From an uncultured Lachnospiraceae bacterium (GTDB lineage: Bacteria; Bacillota; Clostridia; Lachnospirales; Lachnospiraceae), in contig CAJTMW010000007.1 in NCBI GenBank assembly GCA_910577275.1, positions 17,079-81,078 of the forward strand: a DNA stretch of 64,000 nt, read 5' to 3'. Below are positions 9,382 through 16,922 of the stretch, piece after piece. The notes beneath the pieces were generated by a model. It was not told the origin of the DNA, searched no databases, and saw only the letters and a list, made by a program, of their open reading frames with translations. Positions within the stretch are counted from its first letter, which is position 1; each line of letters opens with the position of its first letter. A program made the translations under genes and the position numbers.

Positions 9382-9415
9382 TACAGGCTGAACAAGTCTA
9401 CAGGCTGAACAAGTC
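9382..9415. repeat. 17-bp tandem duplication at the spoIIIAC stop codon
   Basis: Two adjacent identical copies of TACAGGCTGAACAAGTC (plus strand) at 9382-9398 and 9399-9415. The copy on the coding side supplies the last codons of spoIIIAC; the stop codon TAG is completed at the junction. Removing one copy would leave the same C-terminus with a TAA stop, so the duplication is neutral to the protein. Confidence 0.9.
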
Positions 9416-9592
9416 CTGTATCATCACAAACAAATCATAGATATAAGGCAAAATCCACGTAAGCACCAGAATCAGCCCGGCAAGGCTGATTAAAAAAGCA
9501 TGCTCCTCCCGCCCGCTGTGCTTCAATATCTGCCCTAAAATCGTAATCAGTATGCCGACTGCCGCTATCTTAAAAATCAAATTGATTTCCAT
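9398..9592 (-). CDS. spoIIIAC: Stage III sporulation protein AC
   Basis: Very small membrane protein (64 residues) with two transmembrane helices, related to the N-terminal half of SpoIIIAD. MEINLIFKIAAVGILITILGQ and the ending LPYIYDLFVMIQDLFSL are typical of the family. GAGGAAATT lies directly before the ATG. Third gene of the spoIIIA operon, 16 bases after spoIIIAB. The end of the gene carries the tandem duplication described separately. Confidence 0.93.
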   Translation of the reverse strand: MEINLIFKIAAVGILITILGQILKHSGREEHAFLISLAGLILVLTWILPYIYDLFVMIQDLFSL

Positions 9593-9608
9593 AATTTCCT
9601 CATTTCCG

Positions 9609-10124
9609 CTACAGTAATAAAATAGAAAGCAAAACGCCGCAGGCCGCTCCCAGGCTCATAACCATCCTGTCCTTATTTTTTCTCTCGTTTTCAAGCGCCT
9701 CCACACAATGCCCTACCTCCCGGAGCAGCTTGTCAAGAGCCGCCGCCTGCGCATTTTCCTCCATAAATCCAAGGCAGGAGGGAAAGGCGTAAAAAAGTTC
9801 CTTCTCCTTATCCTTAAGAGGCGTTTTCGAAAGCGCTCTCTCCATATGCAAATGCCAGATACCGGAAAAATCGCCGCCTTCTCCATAACATTCGTTGTAA
9901 ACAGCCCCGAACGCCGCCGCAAAGGGCTCTCCCTCCTCCTGTGACAAATGCAAAAGCGCCTCGGGAATGGTAGCCTTTTGATAAGCGATATAATACTTTA
10001 AATTTTCATAAACATTTCTTATCCGCTTCATCAGTAAAAGCCGTTCAGCCATATCCCGGCACACACTTCCGGCAAACCCGATACAGCCGCCTATGATTAA
10101 GATACATCCTGCCAGTTTTGGCAT
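9609..10124 (-). CDS. spoIIIAB: Stage III sporulation protein AB
   Basis: Membrane-anchored protein (171 residues, the same length as in B. subtilis) with N- and C-terminal hydrophobic helices flanking a helical domain that resembles GspF-type secretion platform proteins. It is thought to work with the ATPase SpoIIIAA. The N-terminus overlaps the end of spoIIIAA by 28 bases, with AGGTGGGAC before the ATG, indicating coupling. The conserved C-terminal LGAACGVLLSILLL closes the protein. Confidence 0.92.
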   Translation of the reverse strand: MPKLAGCILIIGGCIGFAGSVCRDMAERLLLMKRIRNVYENLKYYIAYQKATIPEALLHLSQEEGEPFAAAFGAVYNECYGEGGDFSGIWHLHMERALSKTPLKDKEKELFYAFPSCLGFMEENAQAAALDKLLREVGHCVEALENERKNKDRMVMSLGAACGVLLSILLL

Positions 10125-11113
10125 GTCCCACCTGCTTTTCCCGGATAGATTCTTTCTCCGTCCCTGTTTAAAATCTCACGCACCCGGCATTTCCCCTGTC
10201 TCTTTTCCAGAAACACATACCGCTCAAAAAGCTCCCCCGGACGATACGCCGCCGCTTCCTTCTTCCCTGAATATCCCGCCGCCATATGCCTTTTCATATC
10301 CTCCATGGAACTTCCGTGGAGCGTAGCCGCCACGGCGCTCCCGCACTGAAGAATCTGAAAAACCGCTTTCACGTCCTCAAAGCCGCCAATCTCGTCCACC
10401 GCCACCACCGCCGGATTCATGGAGCGCATAAGGAGCATCATCCCCTCCCTTTTCGGGCACCCGTCCATAACATCCGTGCGGATTCCCACATCATTCTGGG
10501 GCACGCCCATAAAGCTTCCCGCAATCTCCGAACGCTCGTCCACCACTCCCACCTGCCTGCCCCTTCCCCAGGAATTTCCGTTGGAAATCTGCCTTACCAT
10601 ATCCCGCAGCATCGTGGTTTTTCCGCAGCCCGGAGGCGACACCAAAAGGGTGCTGACAAAACGGCTTTCTTCATATAAATAAGGCATTACCCCATCCGCC
10701 GCCCCGATGATTTCATGGGAAATCCTGATGTTCAAAAAACGGATTCGTGTGATATTCCTGATACTTCCGTTTTCATTTAAAACCACCTGACCGGCAAGCC
10801 CCACCCGATGTCCTCCCGGCACGGTAAGAAAGCCCTGCCGGATTTCATTTTCAAAGGCATACAGTGAATGACGGCAGATATTTCCCACGATTTCATCCAG
10901 CTCCTGCTCCGTGATACGCCAGGCTCCCTTTTCCTCATCCCGGAGTTCTCCTTCGGAAGATAAAAATTTTTCCATTCCCGATATGCACAGCCTCACCGGC
11001 AAGCCTGCCCCGAGCCGGATTTCCTGTAGTTTGTCCGCAAATGAAAGGGCCTGCTCCCATCTCTTTTTCATTGCTCCCGGAAAAATCCTGAGAAGCTCTT
11101 CCTTCTTCGTCAT
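10097..11113 (-). CDS. spoIIIAA: Stage III sporulation protein AA (ATPase)
   Basis: RecA-like/VirB11-type ATPase (338 residues) expected to energise the SpoIIIA complex in the mother cell. The Walker A motif SPPGCGKTTM is at about 159-168 and Walker B-like VVAVDEIGG follows at about 240. The N-terminal domain contains the typical EIRLGAGLPV and RHSLYAFENEIRQGF blocks. A GTG nine bases upstream is in frame, but the ATG at 11113 is preferred because AAGGGGTG sits six bases before it. First gene of the operon, behind a candidate sigma-E promoter. Confidence 0.94.
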   Translation of the reverse strand: MTKKEELLRIFPGAMKKRWEQALSFADKLQEIRLGAGLPVRLCISGMEKFLSSEGELRDEEKGAWRITEQELDEIVGNICRHSLYAFENEIRQGFLTVPGGHRVGLAGQVVLNENGSIRNITRIRFLNIRISHEIIGAADGVMPYLYEESRFVSTLLVSPPGCGKTTMLRDMVRQISNGNSWGRGRQVGVVDERSEIAGSFMGVPQNDVGIRTDVMDGCPKREGMMLLMRSMNPAVVAVDEIGGFEDVKAVFQILQCGSAVAATLHGSSMEDMKRHMAAGYSGKKEAAAYRPGELFERYVFLEKRQGKCRVREILNRDGERIYPGKAGGTCQNWQDVS

Positions 11114-11132
11114 TGCTTTCACCCCTTATCCC

Positions 11133-11161
11133 AATATATGATTGCGGCGGCAGGTTATGAC
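11133..11161 (-). promoter_or_regulatory. Candidate sigma-E promoter of the spoIIIA operon
   Basis: On the minus strand GTCATAA, 14 bases, then CATATATT. This matches the sigma-E pattern (GTMATAT-like -35, 14-15 bp, CATACA-like -10), as known for spoIIIA in Bacillus. The predicted transcription start would be only about 13 bases before the ATG, so the leader contains little beyond the ribosome binding site. Confidence 0.6.
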
Positions 11162-11224
11162 TGTTTCTTTTTATATTTATGGAAGCAGCAGCCGGCTATT
11201 GTGGACGCCGCCCTGTTTACACAC

Positions 11225-11253
11225 AAAAAAAGACGCCCATTTCTGAACGTCTT
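11225..11253 (-). terminator. Terminator of the AraC-linked ABC importer operon
   Basis: Minus-strand stem AAGACG/CGTCTT with a 12-base loop, followed by a run of seven T. It lies 24 bases after the stop codon of the last permease gene and upstream of spoIIIA. Confidence 0.75.
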
Positions 11254-11276
11254 ACATTTGCTCTGCTTATCAAAAC

Positions 11277-12098
11277 TTATCCTTTCACAGCCCCGCTGAG
11301 CATTCCGTCAATAAAATTCTTCTGGAATATCAAAAAGAAAGCAAGCACCGGTATCAATGCCAGCATTGCGCCAAACATCACCGCCCCGTAATTGGTGACA
11401 TACCCCGGCTGAACCATCAGTGACAAAATCAGCGGCATTGTATATTTTTCTTTTGAATTCAGAACAATCAAAGGCCACATAAAATTTCCCCACTGATTCA
11501 CAAAAGACAGTATGCCAAGGGAAGTAAGAGCCGGTTTCATGGACGGCATGACTATCTGGAGAAAAATCCGAAAATCCCCCGCACCGTCAATATGCGCCGC
11601 GTCTAACAGTTCGTTTGGAAATCCGATAAACTGCTGCCGCATCAGAAACACACCGAAAACGGCCGCAAAACCGGGTAAAATCACAGCCCAGTTTGTATTA
11701 ATCATCCGAAAAGACGTCATCTCAATGAAAAGGGGTATCAATGTTACCTGACCCGGAATAAACATAGAACCCAGCGTCAGGGCAAATATCACTTTTTTCC
11801 CCTTAAACTCATATTTTGCAAAAGCATATCCCGCCATAGAATCAATAATAAGGATTCCTGCCGTATAACCAAATGCAATTACCAGACTGTTGCACATATT
11901 TCTGACTACCGGAAAGGCAGCTTTTAAATCAATCGCATTTTGCTTCATATGCTCTCCGATTCGAAAGGACCACTCTATCTGATAAATCTGCGTGTTCGTA
12001 TGGGTTGCAGCGATTCCGGCCCAGATAAAAGGGAAAACCGCAATCAGGCAAAATAAAAACAAAATAATATAAACCGGTATATTTTTCGTATTTTTCAT
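11277..12098 (-). CDS. Carbohydrate ABC transporter permease (MalG type)
   Basis: Inner permease subunit of a CUT1-type sugar importer (273 residues, six transmembrane helices). The EAA loop that contacts the ATPase is visible as LLDAAHIDGAGDFRIFLQIVMP with the conserved Gly, and the protein ends FIDGMLSGAVKG, typical of MalG-like subunits. The ATG follows the stop of the upstream permease with no gap. No ATPase gene is present; such importers in Clostridia usually share an MsmK-like ATPase encoded elsewhere. The substrate is unknown. Confidence 0.92.
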   Translation of the reverse strand: MKNTKNIPVYIILFLFCLIAVFPFIWAGIAATHTNTQIYQIEWSFRIGEHMKQNAIDLKAAFPVVRNMCNSLVIAFGYTAGILIIDSMAGYAFAKYEFKGKKVIFALTLGSMFIPGQVTLIPLFIEMTSFRMINTNWAVILPGFAAVFGVFLMRQQFIGFPNELLDAAHIDGAGDFRIFLQIVMPSMKPALTSLGILSFVNQWGNFMWPLIVLNSKEKYTMPLILSLMVQPGYVTNYGAVMFGAMLALIPVLAFFLIFQKNFIDGMLSGAVKG

Positions 12099-12965
12099 TC
12101 AATCCTCCTCCCTGGATGCTTTCATCTGGATATAGGTAAGAACGGCAATCAAAATCACCAGAACATAAGACCCCGCAGATGCAGCTCCAAAATCAAAGGA
12201 ACGGAAGCCTTTCTGATATAAATATTGGACAATAGTCAGCGTTTCATTAACCGGCCCTCCTGCAGTCAGGAGAAAAGGCTCGGTAAAAAGCTGCAGCATC
12301 CCGTTAACAGACAGCACCACGGCAAAAATCAGCACTGGCTTTAGCCCCGGTACGGTAATATAAAAAAACTGTTTTATCCGCCCCGCACCGTCGATGGACG
12401 CCGATTCATACAAATCATTGGATATGCTCTGCAGTCCGCTGAGCATAATCACCGTGTTATATCCTGTCCATCTCCATGTGATTGCAATCATCAGTACAGT
12501 TTTCGCCAGCCACCCCACGTTCAGCCATTGCGGCCCTTCCCCGCCAAGTAACCGTACAGTGTTATTTATCAGTCCGTTTTCATAATTAAAAAAGATACTA
12601 AATACTATGGAATAACTGACAGAATCAAGTAAAATCGGCATAAATACCAACATCCGCATCCATCCCCGGCCCTTAATCCCCCTGATATTCAGCAGGCAGG
12701 CCAGAATAAGAGCAAGCACGGTCTGTAAGGGCACCTGGATTATCATCATTATAAAAGTATTTTTCATCGCCTTATAGAATAACGGGTCGGTTAAAACATA
12801 CCGGAAATTTCCAAGCCCCGTGAGCCGTAAGGCGGCTTTCTCATATTTTCCAAAGCTCAGCAAAAAAGAAAACACAATCGGGTAAGCCATGAAAACCAGA
12901 AAAAATAAAAGAAACGGCAGCAGGAAAATATAGGGAACCATCTTTTGATATAAGGATTTTTTCAT
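12099..12965 (-). CDS. Carbohydrate ABC transporter permease (MalF type)
   Basis: Permease subunit (288 residues, six transmembrane helices) of the same importer. The EAA loop reads LYESASIDGAGRIKQFFYITVP. The start at 12965 (MKKSLYQKMVPYIFLLPF) is chosen over one four codons upstream because GGGAG lies six bases before it. It sits between the binding protein gene (upstream) and the MalG-type permease (immediately downstream). Substrate unknown. Confidence 0.92.
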   Translation of the reverse strand: MKKSLYQKMVPYIFLLPFLLFFLVFMAYPIVFSFLLSFGKYEKAALRLTGLGNFRYVLTDPLFYKAMKNTFIMMIIQVPLQTVLALILACLLNIRGIKGRGWMRMLVFMPILLDSVSYSIVFSIFFNYENGLINNTVRLLGGEGPQWLNVGWLAKTVLMIAITWRWTGYNTVIMLSGLQSISNDLYESASIDGAGRIKQFFYITVPGLKPVLIFAVVLSVNGMLQLFTEPFLLTAGGPVNETLTIVQYLYQKGFRSFDFGAASAGSYVLVILIAVLTYIQMKASREED

Positions 12966-13080
12966 TTTTTCTCCCATCTACTATAAAGACAGGGGATACG
13001 CAGTTATGTAAACTTTGCATCCCCCTTTTATCATAATAAGCTACTCACACAGCGTGACATTGCTTGTTATCCGGCCAAAA

Positions 13081-14448
13081 TCAGTTGTTGTCAATTGCTC
13101 TCTGTGCCGCCGCGCTGGCTTCCTCAAGAGCTCTCCCTGCATCCTTACCGTTGACGAAAATCTCTCCGATTGCCGTAGATAAAGCGCTGGAAACATCCGT
13201 AAAATACTCGCCAAAATCAATCTCCGGGGAATCTGTCCACTGAGCAAAGGTTTCGCCAACCTTTACGCCAAAGTATTCATCCACTTCCTTATAGCAGTCC
13301 GCCTCATAGTAAGGTTTATATGCTTCAAACTGGCTCTGCCCGTACAGAATGTCCGCCTGTCTGACGTCCATCAGGGAAAATCTGACAAATTCCTTTGCCG
13401 CTTCCGGGCATTTACTGCCGGCAGATACCGCAAGAACGCTCCCTCCAAGGCAGACATAACCGTTTGTCCCCTCAAAAGCCGGCATAGGCGCATAAGCCCA
13501 CAATCCTTTCTGGTCAGCCACAGAATCCTTCATAACCACGCCGTACCAGGCCGGGTAGGGAAGCGTACAAATCTGGTCTGCATTTAAAGCCGTAATTCTG
13601 TCGTTCCATTCATCCGGGAAATCCATCATAATACCGGCATCAATCATCTTTTTCAAAGTTTCTGCAGCAAGAATCATTTCATTCGAAGCCAGATTCACGG
13701 AACCGTCCGCATTATAATAGGAACCTCCCTGCTGGGCGAAAAGCATCTTCATATAATCCTGGCTGGTAGCACCGTTGAAATTAAAGCCTGTCATTTTCGT
13801 TGCTCCGCCTGTGGCTTCCAGAATTTTCTTTCCCGCTTCAATATAATCATCCCACGTTATGATATCTTGAACATTCACACCCGCCGACTCAAATATATCG
13901 GTTCTGTACATCAGGGCACAGGGGCCGATATCAATGGGAACTCCATAGTAATTCCCGTCTTTCCCGTTATAACAGGTTGACAGGGCAGACGCTACAAAGT
14001 TGTCCTTCTCCGGCTCCACCAAATCATTTAACGGTAAGAGCTGCCCTTCATATTTATTAGAAAAAGACTTGATATCGGTATTTTGCACCATAAACACGTC
14101 AGGCACTCCCTGCCCGGAGGCCAGCTCCGGCAAAAGCTTTGTGTAAGAACCGTCCACCTGCTCCACCGTGATTTTAACTCCCGGATTGGCTTCCATGAAC
14201 CGCTCTGCCGTCTGGCTTAAAGCGGTCGCCATCTGTGTCCATGCATACACCGTCATTTCCCCTGACAGACCATCCTGTGAGCTTTCTGCAGATTCCCCTG
14301 CATTTCCTTCTTCGGTCTGTGTATCCTCCTGTGTTTTTGTCTGTGTGTCAGCCCCGGAATCCTTCACATCCGTTTTATTGCCGCACCCGGCGACCAGTGA
14401 CATGGTAACTGCCAATGAAAGTAAAACTGCAATTATTCTCTTTTTCAT
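13081..14448 (-). CDS. Extracellular sugar-binding lipoprotein (family 1 SBP)
   Basis: Binding protein (455 residues) that delivers the substrate to the two permeases downstream. The signal peptide ends in a lipobox with Cys22 (SLVAGC). A Ser/Thr/Glu/Asp-rich linker (about 23-55) leads to a periplasmic-binding-type fold of the CUT1 family (EMTVYAWTQMATALSQTAERF onward). The start at 14448 is preferred to one 12 codons upstream: GGAGAAG lies just before it and the signal peptide then starts at residue 1. It has its own promoter and the AraC-type box. Confidence 0.92.
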   Translation of the reverse strand: MKKRIIAVLLSLAVTMSLVAGCGNKTDVKDSGADTQTKTQEDTQTEEGNAGESAESSQDGLSGEMTVYAWTQMATALSQTAERFMEANPGVKITVEQVDGSYTKLLPELASGQGVPDVFMVQNTDIKSFSNKYEGQLLPLNDLVEPEKDNFVASALSTCYNGKDGNYYGVPIDIGPCALMYRTDIFESAGVNVQDIITWDDYIEAGKKILEATGGATKMTGFNFNGATSQDYMKMLFAQQGGSYYNADGSVNLASNEMILAAETLKKMIDAGIMMDFPDEWNDRITALNADQICTLPYPAWYGVVMKDSVADQKGLWAYAPMPAFEGTNGYVCLGGSVLAVSAGSKCPEAAKEFVRFSLMDVRQADILYGQSQFEAYKPYYEADCYKEVDEYFGVKVGETFAQWTDSPEIDFGEYFTDVSSALSTAIGEIFVNGKDAGRALEEASAAAQRAIDNN

Positions 14449-14517
14449 ATATCTTCTCCAATCTTTCCCCTGTTCTTCTCTCATAGAAATTACCGGCTAT
14501 TTCTTTATTACGAATTT

Positions 14518-14547
14518 ATTATACCATGGGCTTTTTAGGCTTTTCAA
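14518..14547 (-). promoter_or_regulatory. Promoter of the ABC importer operon
   Basis: Minus strand: TTGAAA at 14547-14542, an 18-bp spacer and TATAAT at 14523-14518, with TGG before the -10 (extended -10). It lies 70 bases upstream of the binding protein start. Confidence 0.7.
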
Positions 14548-14562
14548 AATAAAAAGGTGCAT

Positions 14563-14584
14563 AAAAAGTTCATTTTCAACCATT
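14563..14584 (-). promoter_or_regulatory. Putative AraC-family operator, copy 1
   Basis: Minus strand AATGGTTGAAAATGAAC followed by T5. It is 22 bp long and 39 bp upstream of the -10 of the importer promoter. A copy differing at one position (A to T in the middle) lies the same 39 bp before the -10 of the methyltransferase-like gene. The TTGAAA-n-TGAAC direct repeat suits an AraC-type dimer. Confidence 0.65.
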
Positions 14585-14613
14585 TTACTTCTTCATCTTT
14601 GTCAGAATATACC

Positions 14614-14660
14614 AAAAAAATCCGGGAATGCCATCCTCTCTCATTCAGCATTCCCGGATT
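14614..14660 (-). terminator. Terminator after the UroD-family gene
   Basis: Minus-strand perfect 13-bp stem (AATCCGGGAATGC and its complement) with a 16-base loop, followed by seven T. It separates the methyltransferase-like gene from the ABC importer operon, so each needs its own promoter. Confidence 0.85.
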
Positions 14661-14672
14661 ATCCGAAAATAT

Positions 14673-15647
14673 TTACTTCCGATGCTCTGCCGCATATTCC
14701 TCGCTGGCCTCAACGACATACCGCACTTTTTCCCTGCTCTGGTCAACCTGAAGGGAGCAATCCCCGCAAAGAATGGTTCCCACCTCTCCCGCCAGCTCAA
14801 GCTGCTTTTTCGTATATGTCTTAATTTCTTCCTCAGAGCCCCTGTACAGAACTCCCTGAGGGCGGTTATCAAAACCTCCCATCAGCGTAGTGCCCGGCTT
14901 AAAATATTCCCGGCCTTTGCGCATATCCATATTTTCTTCCACACTCACTGCCCAGTTAACGGTTTTATACTCATAATCTCTCCACAGCTCCAGACGGTTA
15001 GGTATACCAGTCCATGAACACATATGAATAATATTATATTCTGACAGTGAATTAGCATGCGCAAGCAGCCGCAAATCCCAGGGTCTTAAATACTCTGTAT
15101 ATTCCTCTCCGGTGAATTTATCAGTTCCTGCATTCTGTAAAGATATGAAAAGCCCGTCCACGCCTGTCTCATCCATAATTCTGTCAGCAAGCCTGAAAGT
15201 ATCTTCCTCAATAACCTTCATGGCTTCCGCCAATATTTCTTTATCTTCACGGTAAAAATCCATAATCCCTTTCTCACTGTCAATGGTATGCTTAATCGTT
15301 GAAAAAGGAGTAAACAGCATATAAAACACCGCACCGTCACGGATTCCCTCGCGAATCCTTTTCGCCCGGTCTACCTGTCCGCAAAAATAAGCATGGTCTT
15401 TTGGCAGATTTCTTATCCCTTTCCAGTCAGAAAGCCTCCTTACTTCCCCGCCCTTTGGATACTGCATATAGCCGTCCGTTTCAATACACAAACAGTCCAT
15501 ATTGCATTCTTCAAACCAGGCAATCTGAGCGGGAACCGTATTATTTTTCTGTGCTTCCGGCGTCATAAAATGGGTATAAAAAGTAACCGGCACACGGTCT
15601 ACCGGCTTATGGTCCATGGCGTTTAGCACGCGGGTATGTTTGTTCAT
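14673..15647 (-). CDS. UroD-superfamily protein, MtaA/MtbA-like methyltransferase candidate
   Basis: A 324-residue TIM-barrel protein of the uroporphyrinogen decarboxylase superfamily. It lacks the paired N-terminal arginines expected of true HemE. It does carry His208-Met-Cys210 and a C-terminal Cys (294 or 297 in ILCGDCSLQ). This resembles the zinc-binding His-x-Cys...Cys set of corrinoid-dependent methyltransferases (MtaA/MtbA). A methyl transfer role is therefore inferred, not shown. No corrinoid protein gene is nearby. The gene lies between an AraC regulator and a sugar-type importer, with AGGAGG before the ATG, and shares its operator box with the importer. Confidence 0.75.
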   Translation of the reverse strand: MNKHTRVLNAMDHKPVDRVPVTFYTHFMTPEAQKNNTVPAQIAWFEECNMDCLCIETDGYMQYPKGGEVRRLSDWKGIRNLPKDHAYFCGQVDRAKRIREGIRDGAVFYMLFTPFSTIKHTIDSEKGIMDFYREDKEILAEAMKVIEEDTFRLADRIMDETGVDGLFISLQNAGTDKFTGEEYTEYLRPWDLRLLAHANSLSEYNIIHMCSWTGIPNRLELWRDYEYKTVNWAVSVEENMDMRKGREYFKPGTTLMGGFDNRPQGVLYRGSEEEIKTYTKKQLELAGEVGTILCGDCSLQVDQSREKVRYVVEASEEYAAEHRK

Positions 15648-15696
15648 AAAAGCCTCCTATCTGCGCAAAGAAGCGCACCTGCTGTTTATGAACAAA

Positions 15697-15763
15697 ACTA
15701 TACCATAACGCCGATTTTGCTATCCACATGAAAAAACACAAAAAAAGTTCAATTTCAACCATT
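15697..15763 (-). promoter_or_regulatory. Promoter and AraC-type operator (copy 2) of the UroD-family gene
   Basis: Minus strand: the 22-bp box (AATGGTTGAAATTGAAC then T5) at 15763-15742, 39 bp, then the extended -10 TGGTATAGT with the hexamer at 15702-15697. No good -35 is present, which fits activator dependence. The box overlaps the last codons of the araC gene. Confidence 0.65.
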
Positions 15764-16690
15764 AAACGGACCCGGAAATACAGAGTACTTCATATCTCGT
15801 TTACTCATGTGACGGCTCTTTTTCCTCCACTGCAATGGCGTAGTACCCATTATTGCCCTGAAATTCCGGTTATAACTGGTATTTCCCGAAAAACCGACCT
15901 GCAGGGCAATACTCAATACAGAATCCTCCGTATTGTATAAAAGCTCACAGGATTTATTGATGCGTATCCTGTTGACATAGTCAAGCGGCGTCTCGTTCAT
16001 AATCACCTTAAAAAGCCTTCTGAAATGTGTCAGGCTAAGGCAGCAGACATCAGCTAATGCCTCAATGGCAATGGGCTCCATATAATGTTCGTCCACATAC
16101 ATAATTGCGGGATAAATAGTCATCTTATTTTTCTGATAGCAGAAATCCATACCGGATTCCCTCGGAAGAATCCGAATCAATTGAATCAAAAAGGAAATAC
16201 ACAGGCAGGCAGCGCTGGTCCGGTAATCCTCCTTCTGCCCGGTCAGCTCCGCCACTATCTGCAAAAAAAGCTGTTTCATATGCGGATAGGTTTTTCCGGA
16301 GACAATGTTGGGAAAATCCGGGGAATCAAACATCAGCAGGAAAGCGCTGGGAAAAGCGTCATGTAAATACTCCTGAAAAAGTGCTCTGGCATCTACATAA
16401 ATATATTCCCAGCTGCTTGTGGTCCCCTGCCTGCTTTTAGAGATGTGCATGGTGTTGGCGCAGGTGATAAAAAAATCGTCCGTCGCAAAAGGGCGGGTTT
16501 TATTTTCCACAATAACCACACCCTCCCCCTCATGACACAATCCGATTTCGATGCAATTATGGCAATGCAGAAAAGTAATTTCATCATCCGGCAGGCTCCA
16601 TCCGTCCCCCGTCAGCCCCAGAATCGGGAAGCCCACAGGCAGCTCATAATGGCTGTACTCCAACACATAAGTCTGCTTTTGTCTGTTCAT
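15755..16690 (-). CDS. AraC-family transcriptional regulator
   Basis: One-component regulator (311 residues). An N-terminal cupin-type sensor domain (about 1-160, with FLHCHNCIEIGLCHEGEGVV) precedes a pair of helix-turn-helix motifs near 215-300 (IEALADVCCLSLTHFRRLFK and ALQVGFSGNTSYNRNFRAIM). Genes of this type normally regulate the adjacent sugar operon. Two near-identical boxes before the next two transcription units make it the likely activator of both. AGGAGAACAGAGG precedes the ATG. The effector is unknown. Confidence 0.92.
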   Translation of the reverse strand: MNRQKQTYVLEYSHYELPVGFPILGLTGDGWSLPDDEITFLHCHNCIEIGLCHEGEGVVIVENKTRPFATDDFFITCANTMHISKSRQGTTSSWEYIYVDARALFQEYLHDAFPSAFLLMFDSPDFPNIVSGKTYPHMKQLFLQIVAELTGQKEDYRTSAACLCISFLIQLIRILPRESGMDFCYQKNKMTIYPAIMYVDEHYMEPIAIEALADVCCLSLTHFRRLFKVIMNETPLDYVNRIRINKSCELLYNTEDSVLSIALQVGFSGNTSYNRNFRAIMGTTPLQWRKKSRHMSKRDMKYSVFPGPFNG

Positions 16691-16737
16691 CCTCTGTTCT
16701 CCTGTTGATACCTATAAGTCCTTTTCATATTACCCAT

Positions 16738-16766
16738 AGTATATACAGTCCTTCAAATGACGTCAA
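16738..16766 (-). promoter_or_regulatory. Promoter of the araC-family gene
   Basis: Minus strand TTGACG, 17 bp, TATACT, about 48 bases before the regulator start. Unlike its target promoters it has a near-consensus -35 and no copy of the 22-bp box, so it looks constitutive. Confidence 0.7.
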
Positions 16767-16784
16767 TCCCTGCCTGTGCGCTCT

Positions 16785-16822
16785 AAAAAACCGGAATCTC
16801 CCTGACGGAAATTCCGGTTCTT
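16785..16822 (-). terminator. Terminator of the rpsO-pnp unit
   Basis: Minus-strand stem AACCGGAAT/ATTCCGGTT with a 13-base loop and a T6 run. It is about 100 bases after the pnp stop. The stretch in between (16851-16910) can also fold, through GACACG/CGTGTC ends, and may be a 3' end structure. Confidence 0.8.
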
Positions 16823-16922
16823 ACGTTTTCATCTTATTTATAAATATTAGAGACACGCCGCCTCATAAGGCTTCGCCGTACGCAGTGCTCCGGCGCTTAA
16901 GCCGTGTCAGAGGACGCATAGC

